Position numbers and translations under genes: made by a program
Shown here: in pieces, positions 34,381 to 37,771 of the stretch
Layout: every line of letters begins with the position of its first letter
Numbering within the stretch: position 1 is the stretch's first letter
Notes under the pieces: model-generated
What the model saw: the letters and a program-made list of their open reading frames with translations, nothing else
Told to the model about the DNA's origin: nothing
The model's database searches: none
Assembly: GCA_947177395.1 (NCBI GenBank)
Contig: CAMWUI010000028.1
Span: 1 to 37,771, forward strand
DNA from: an uncultured Paraprevotella sp.
Lineage (GTDB): Bacteria > Bacteroidota > Bacteroidia > Bacteroidales > Bacteroidaceae
Direction: 5' to 3'
DNA: 37,771 nucleotides

Positions 34381-34414
34381 CATCATTCCTTTGAAAATAT
34401 GCGGGCATATTGCT

Positions 34415-35143
34415 TTATTTCATCGAAAGTTTCTCCTTGCCGACATTCCATAGGAACAGGGCATTACCCACCAGATACCTTCGCCACATGCGTTTGGGTT
34501 CGCTGATAAGCCGGTATAACCATTCCAGCGAATGCCGCTGCCACCAGAGCGGCGCGCGCCTGACTGTCCCGGCAAAAAAGTCGAATACCGCCCCGATGGT
34601 GCCTACGTGGCAGTGGATGTCCAGTTTGTCCCAATGTGTGTAAGTCCATTTTTCCTGTTTCGGTGCAGTCATGCCTATCCACAGCAGATCGGGATTCGCC
34701 GTGTTGATAGCCTTGACGATGGCCGCGTTGTCCTCGTCGGTGAATACCGGTTTGTAGGGCGGTGAATACGTAATCACTTCGATATGAGGATAAACCGTTT
34801 TTGCCCGTTCCACAATCAGTTCCAACACCTTGGGTGAACTTCCCATGAACATGCAGCGCCCGCCTTTCTCGTTCAGCCGTTGCATTTCAAAAGCAAACAG
34901 ATCCCATCCTGCGATTCTTTCCGTCGGTTGCGACTTGGCCCCGATCCACCGGCAGGCTTTGATGATGCTGGCCCCGTCGGGTATAAGGCAGTCTCCCTTT
35001 GTCAGTGCTTCGGCAAACAATGCGTCTTTCCGTGCCGTGTTATACGAGTGGGCATTTATCGTGTTGATGAGCAGTTTGCCCTCCGGTAGCGAAGACAGTT
35101 CCTTGCGGCTGCCTACCAAAGTCAAATCTTTCAGTCGTAACAT
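34415..35143 (-). CDS. WecG/TagA/CpsF family glycosyltransferase (GT26)
   Basis: A 242-residue glycosyltransferase that adds a sugar (ManNAc or ManNAcA in the characterised members) to an undecaprenyl-linked intermediate in surface-polysaccharide synthesis. Family features in order: LLINTINAHSYNTARKD, the catalytic-aspartate segment CLIPDGASII (Asp56), ERIAGWDLF, GGRCMFMGSSP, LLWIGMTAPKQEKW and HVGTIGAVFDFFAGTVRRAP. The basic C-terminal tail (WLYRLISEPKRMWRRYLVGN) is the usual membrane-association element. It belongs with the GT4-type gene to a glycan locus extending past the right edge. Confidence 0.93.
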   Translation of the reverse strand: MLRLKDLTLVGSRKELSSLPEGKLLINTINAHSYNTARKDALFAEALTKGDCLIPDGASIIKACRWIGAKSQPTERIAGWDLFAFEMQRLNEKGGRCMFMGSSPKVLELIVERAKTVYPHIEVITYSPPYKPVFTDEDNAAIVKAINTANPDLLWIGMTAPKQEKWTYTHWDKLDIHCHVGTIGAVFDFFAGTVRRAPLWWQRHSLEWLYRLISEPKRMWRRYLVGNALFLWNVGKEKLSMK

Positions 35144-35188
35144 ATAGCTGTTTTTTTTATGATATTGAAATGGGTGTGATTGCGTGTC

Positions 35189-35252
35189 AATTCCAAAAAA
35201 GTCTTGGCATTTTGGGATTCGATTCCGAAAAAGCCAAGACTTTTTTGGAATT
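35189..35252. promoter_or_regulatory. Perfect 20-bp inverted repeat upstream of the AAA/DUF4143 gene
   Basis: AATTCCAAAAAAGTCTTGGC (35189-35208) is the exact reverse complement of 35233-35252, with a 24-nt loop that can itself pair for several more bases. The right arm contains the TTTG -33 element of the ATPase gene promoter. An operator or an mRNA-independent cruciform are both possible. Confidence 0.85.
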
Positions 35253-35275
35253 ACAGGTTAGATTCCCTATTTTTG
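35244..35275 (+). promoter_or_regulatory. Promoter of the AAA/DUF4143 ATPase gene
   Basis: TTTG (35244-35247) and TATTTTTG (35268-35275) are spaced exactly 20 nt, a full consensus match. The ATG is 21 nt past the -7 element. Confidence 0.75.
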
Positions 35276-35296
35276 TGAGGGAAATAATGGTGTAAA

Positions 35297-36421
35297 ATGG
35301 TAAACAGGACACTTGAGGAAAATATTCGTTCCGTGCTTGACGGAAGAAAAGCTATTATTATCGTTGGTGCAAGACAGGTTGGAAAATCAACTTTGCTTAA
35401 TCAAATGCTCCATGACCGTAAAGATGTGATATGGATGAACGGTGATGACATTGATGTACAGGAATTGTTTCACAAAATGTCATCCACCCGGCTGCGTTCT
35501 CTCCTTGCGGGCAGTCGCCTGCTTGTCATTGACGAAGCCCAGCGCATTGCGGATATCGGCCTTCGTATGAAACTTATTACCGACCAAATCCCGGATGTAC
35601 AATTGATAGCGACTGGCAGTAGCTCTTTTGAACTGACGGCGAAGGTAAGTGAGTCGCTTACCGGCCGCAAGCATGAGTTTCGTATGTTTCCGATAACTTT
35701 CCGGGAAATGGTCAGTCATACAAGTCTTCTTGAAGAGTTGCGTATGATACCTCACCGCATGGTTTATGGCTATTATCCGGAAGTGGTCTGCAAATCCGGT
35801 GACGAACGGATTACGTTAAAGGAACTCTCGGAGAGCTATTTGTATAAGGATGTCCTTGCGCTTGACAGCATCAATAAACCGGATAAACTGGTTCGTCTGC
35901 TAAAAGCCCTTGCCTTGCAAATCGGCAGTCAGGTGTCATATAATGAAATCGGCAGTCTCGTCGGGCTTGATTCAAAGACAGTGGAGCGGTATATCGATGT
36001 TCTTGAAAAATCCTATATCATATTTCGGCTTGGCAGTTTTTCACGCAATCTGCGTAATGAACTGAAAGCAAGTCGCAAAATTTATTTTTGGGATCTCGGC
36101 ATACGTAACGCCGTAATCGGGAATCTCGCTCAGATAGAGAACCGCCTCGATACCGGAGAGTTATGGGAAAATTTTGTTATTGCCGAGCGGTTGAAACAGA
36201 ACTCTTATCGTAACAGTTTTGCCCAGTCATGGTTTTGGCGTACCCGTCAGCAAAGCGAAATAGATTATATCGAAGAGGAAGATGGGCGGATACGTGCATT
36301 TGAATTCAAATGGAATAGTCGTAAGTCTAACGTAAAATGTCCGGAGTCATTTGCCAAAGTATATCCAGATGCTACTTTCCAAGCTATTACTCCAAAGAAT
36401 GTCGAAGAATTCCTATTATAA
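35297..36421 (+). CDS. ATP-binding protein, AAA_14 plus DUF4143
   Basis: A 374-residue ATPase. Walker A is GARQVGKS (residues 24-31), Walker B LLVIDEAQ (75-82), the sensor-like strand LIATGSSSFEL follows, then LTGRKHEFRMFPITFREM, which is diagnostic for the family. A winged-helix part (VSYNEIGSLVGLDSKTVERY) and the DUF4143 C-terminus come next, with a nuclease-like pattern IDY...FEFKW (Asp323, Glu336, Lys338). The family is very common and mobile-looking in Bacteroidetes; its role is unknown. It is opposite in orientation to the flanking glycosyltransferases and its stop lies 1 nt from the GT4-type stop. It looks more AT-rich than its neighbours. Confidence 0.9.
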   Translation: MVNRTLEENIRSVLDGRKAIIIVGARQVGKSTLLNQMLHDRKDVIWMNGDDIDVQELFHKMSSTRLRSLLAGSRLLVIDEAQRIADIGLRMKLITDQIPDVQLIATGSSSFELTAKVSESLTGRKHEFRMFPITFREMVSHTSLLEELRMIPHRMVYGYYPEVVCKSGDERITLKELSESYLYKDVLALDSINKPDKLVRLLKALALQIGSQVSYNEIGSLVGLDSKTVERYIDVLEKSYIIFRLGSFSRNLRNELKASRKIYFWDLGIRNAVIGNLAQIENRLDTGELWENFVIAERLKQNSYRNSFAQSWFWRTRQQSEIDYIEEEDGRIRAFEFKWNSRKSNVKCPESFAKVYPDATFQAITPKNVEEFLL

Positions 36422-36422
36422 T

Positions 36423-37667
36423 TCATTGCGTCGTTATTTGATTGTAAATCTTTACCATCATCTGAGCTTTGCTGTCCCACGAAAGTTCCCGTTGCCTTTC
36501 CCGGCAGTTGCCGGACATTCGTTTCAGCACCTCGCGGTGGGCATACAGATATTCTATCTTTTCTGCGAAATCCTTCACCGATCGGGCAGGATGGGTAAGG
36601 GGAATCTTTATGCCGACCTTGTCGTTGACGACATAACCCATGCCACAGGTGTCAAAACACAAAACAGGCAGATGGTTGCTGATGGCTTCCATGACAACCG
36701 TGGACGTGTCCTCGCTGACACTCGTAAAGAAAAAGAGATGAGACTCGCGCATGGCTTTCTGTACCCTTTCGTTCGAGCAACTTCCCATCCATTCTATTTT
36801 TACCCAATCTTCAATACCTAAATTCCAGCAATATTCTTGCGCATTTTTTACCTGCTGTTCGTTGCCCGTTCCAAACACCTGAAAGACAATAAGGGAATTG
36901 CATACGGTGGCCATTGTCTGCAAAGCGATATCCAGACGCTTGCGAAAATCGAATTTTCCCACCCACATGACATTCAGATATCTGCTGTCAAAGTCACGCA
37001 CGTTATTCCCGGGGTATATTTCTTCGGAACATCCCGTTTCCGGAATAATCACGGATTCAAGGCCGTGATATTCTTTAATCGCACGATAAGAATCCGGTAT
37101 AGAACTGATGAGGAGCGCGGCTTTATGCAATGCGGTATTTACCCGGTTGTCATATTTCAGTTGCAGTATGTTGATTGTATTCTTGATTAAATTGAACAGC
37201 CGCATCTTGATGCCTCCCCCTTTGGTATATGCCAGCGGAAACTGTTTCAGTCCGCCGATAGGTCCCCAAACCAAAGGAATACCTTCGATCTTCCACAGAT
37301 ATCCCGGTTCGCGGAATCCTATCATGTTCAGCTGGTGGAGTACGTCGACATGCCGCTCTGTGCAAATGGCTTGTGCCATGAGGAATGTTTCCCATTGCCA
37401 CTTCCGGTAATACTTGTAAAACCGCCAGTCTCCCTGGTTCCAGCACATCCTGCGCACCTTGTCCGGCACGGGGTTATAGTAGAAATGCATGTTCCTGCCC
37501 TGCGGAAGAGAGGGTACGGTTTCCTCTATCTTGTTACGGAATTCCCCTTCCGTGATGATATGCAACTCGCAGTATTTGGCAAGATTCACACACCAGTTCC
37601 ACGCCATACCTGGCTCGCTGCCCATACCTGGGGAACAGGCATAGGCGTTAATCAAAATTGAAAGCAT
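36423..37667 (-). CDS. GT4-like glycosyltransferase family 1 protein
   Basis: A 414-residue GT-B-fold glycosyltransferase. The N-terminal INAYACSPGMGSEPGMAWNW is the pattern seen in capsule and exopolysaccharide glycosyltransferases of this group. VVWGPIGGLKQFP-like motifs (LVWGPIGGLKQFP) follow in the first domain, and the C-terminal domain has NVMWVGKFDFRKRLDIALQ and the nucleotide-sugar-binding segment FFFTSVSEDTSTVVMEAISN. It transfers a sugar to a growing surface-polysaccharide unit at the inner membrane; donor and acceptor cannot be read. It converges on the AAA/DUF4143 gene. Confidence 0.9.
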   Translation of the reverse strand: MLSILINAYACSPGMGSEPGMAWNWCVNLAKYCELHIITEGEFRNKIEETVPSLPQGRNMHFYYNPVPDKVRRMCWNQGDWRFYKYYRKWQWETFLMAQAICTERHVDVLHQLNMIGFREPGYLWKIEGIPLVWGPIGGLKQFPLAYTKGGGIKMRLFNLIKNTINILQLKYDNRVNTALHKAALLISSIPDSYRAIKEYHGLESVIIPETGCSEEIYPGNNVRDFDSRYLNVMWVGKFDFRKRLDIALQTMATVCNSLIVFQVFGTGNEQQVKNAQEYCWNLGIEDWVKIEWMGSCSNERVQKAMRESHLFFFTSVSEDTSTVVMEAISNHLPVLCFDTCGMGYVVNDKVGIKIPLTHPARSVKDFAEKIEYLYAHREVLKRMSGNCRERQRELSWDSKAQMMVKIYNQITTQ

Positions 37668-37770
37668 GTAGAAAGTAGATAGACCCTTGGCAGCCTGCGA
37701 TATCCGTCAGACTGCCGTAAGCGTCCAATTTTGCCGTGTTGGTCAACGGAAGTCCGCTCAAGGGCGGCTT
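37648..37770 (-). CDS. Possible C-terminal end of an upstream polysaccharide gene (partial)
   Basis: A minus-strand frame enters from the right edge and runs 40 codons to TAA at 37648-37650, overlapping the GT4-type start by 20 bp. The tail reads TNTAKLDAYGSLTDIAG and ends FLHAFNFD, a non-shadow-like composition. A second frame is open over nearly the same span, so the call is weak. No family is recognisable. Confidence 0.25.
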   Translation of the reverse strand, partial: KPPLSGLPLTNTAKLDAYGSLTDIAGCQGSIYFLHAFNFD

Positions 37771-37771
37771 T

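Overview
The window looks like the chromosome of a gut-type Bacteroidales bacterium (Bacteroides/Parabacteroides relatives); genus and species cannot be fixed from it. The reasons are the TAnnTTTG -7 promoter elements before many genes, the near absence of strong Shine-Dalgarno sites, families typical of Bacteroidetes (DUF3822, DUF5683, a TonB-type outer-membrane barrel with a carboxypeptidase-regulatory-like N-terminus, GH43), and the gene order parA-parB-DUF5683-lytic transglycosylase-RelA/SpoT.

Left part (1-27437) is mostly core genome. It opens with the tail of a probable AAA ATPase/PD-(D/E)XK protein. A yraN-birA-pyrH operon follows, ending in a hairpin terminator. Next come a hydrolase lipoprotein, an AraC regulator and a flavodoxin-like protein, then aroB-GH43 on the minus strand. 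After these lie a large outer-membrane barrel protein, a cardiolipin synthase, a minus-strand operon (membrane-anchored protein, DUF3822, rsmD) and a RecD-like helicase. A 764-bp gene-free stretch (15430-16193) is packed with several kinds of repeat. Then alaS and a MerR gene diverge from interlocked promoters. The five-gene parA-parB-DUF5683-transglycosylase-rsh operon and the plus-strand surE-lpxB pair complete this part.

Right part (27438-37771) is accessory. After a 519-bp AT-rich stretch with no convincing gene comes a four-gene minus-strand cassette with its own -7 element. In transcription order it encodes a 507-residue protein with a C-terminal phospholipase-D-like half-site, a small 196-residue PLD-like protein, a 597-residue all-helical orphan, and a superfamily 2 DEAH helicase with WG-type repeats at its C-terminus. 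This nuclease-plus-helicase set fits none of the named defence systems I know and is the best candidate here for an undescribed system, probably anti-phage or DNA-processing. It sits beside a surface-polysaccharide region: a WecG/TagA glycosyltransferase and a GT4-like glycosyltransferase, both on the minus strand. These two are separated by an oppositely oriented AAA/DUF4143 ATPase gene whose promoter lies in a perfect 20-bp inverted repeat.
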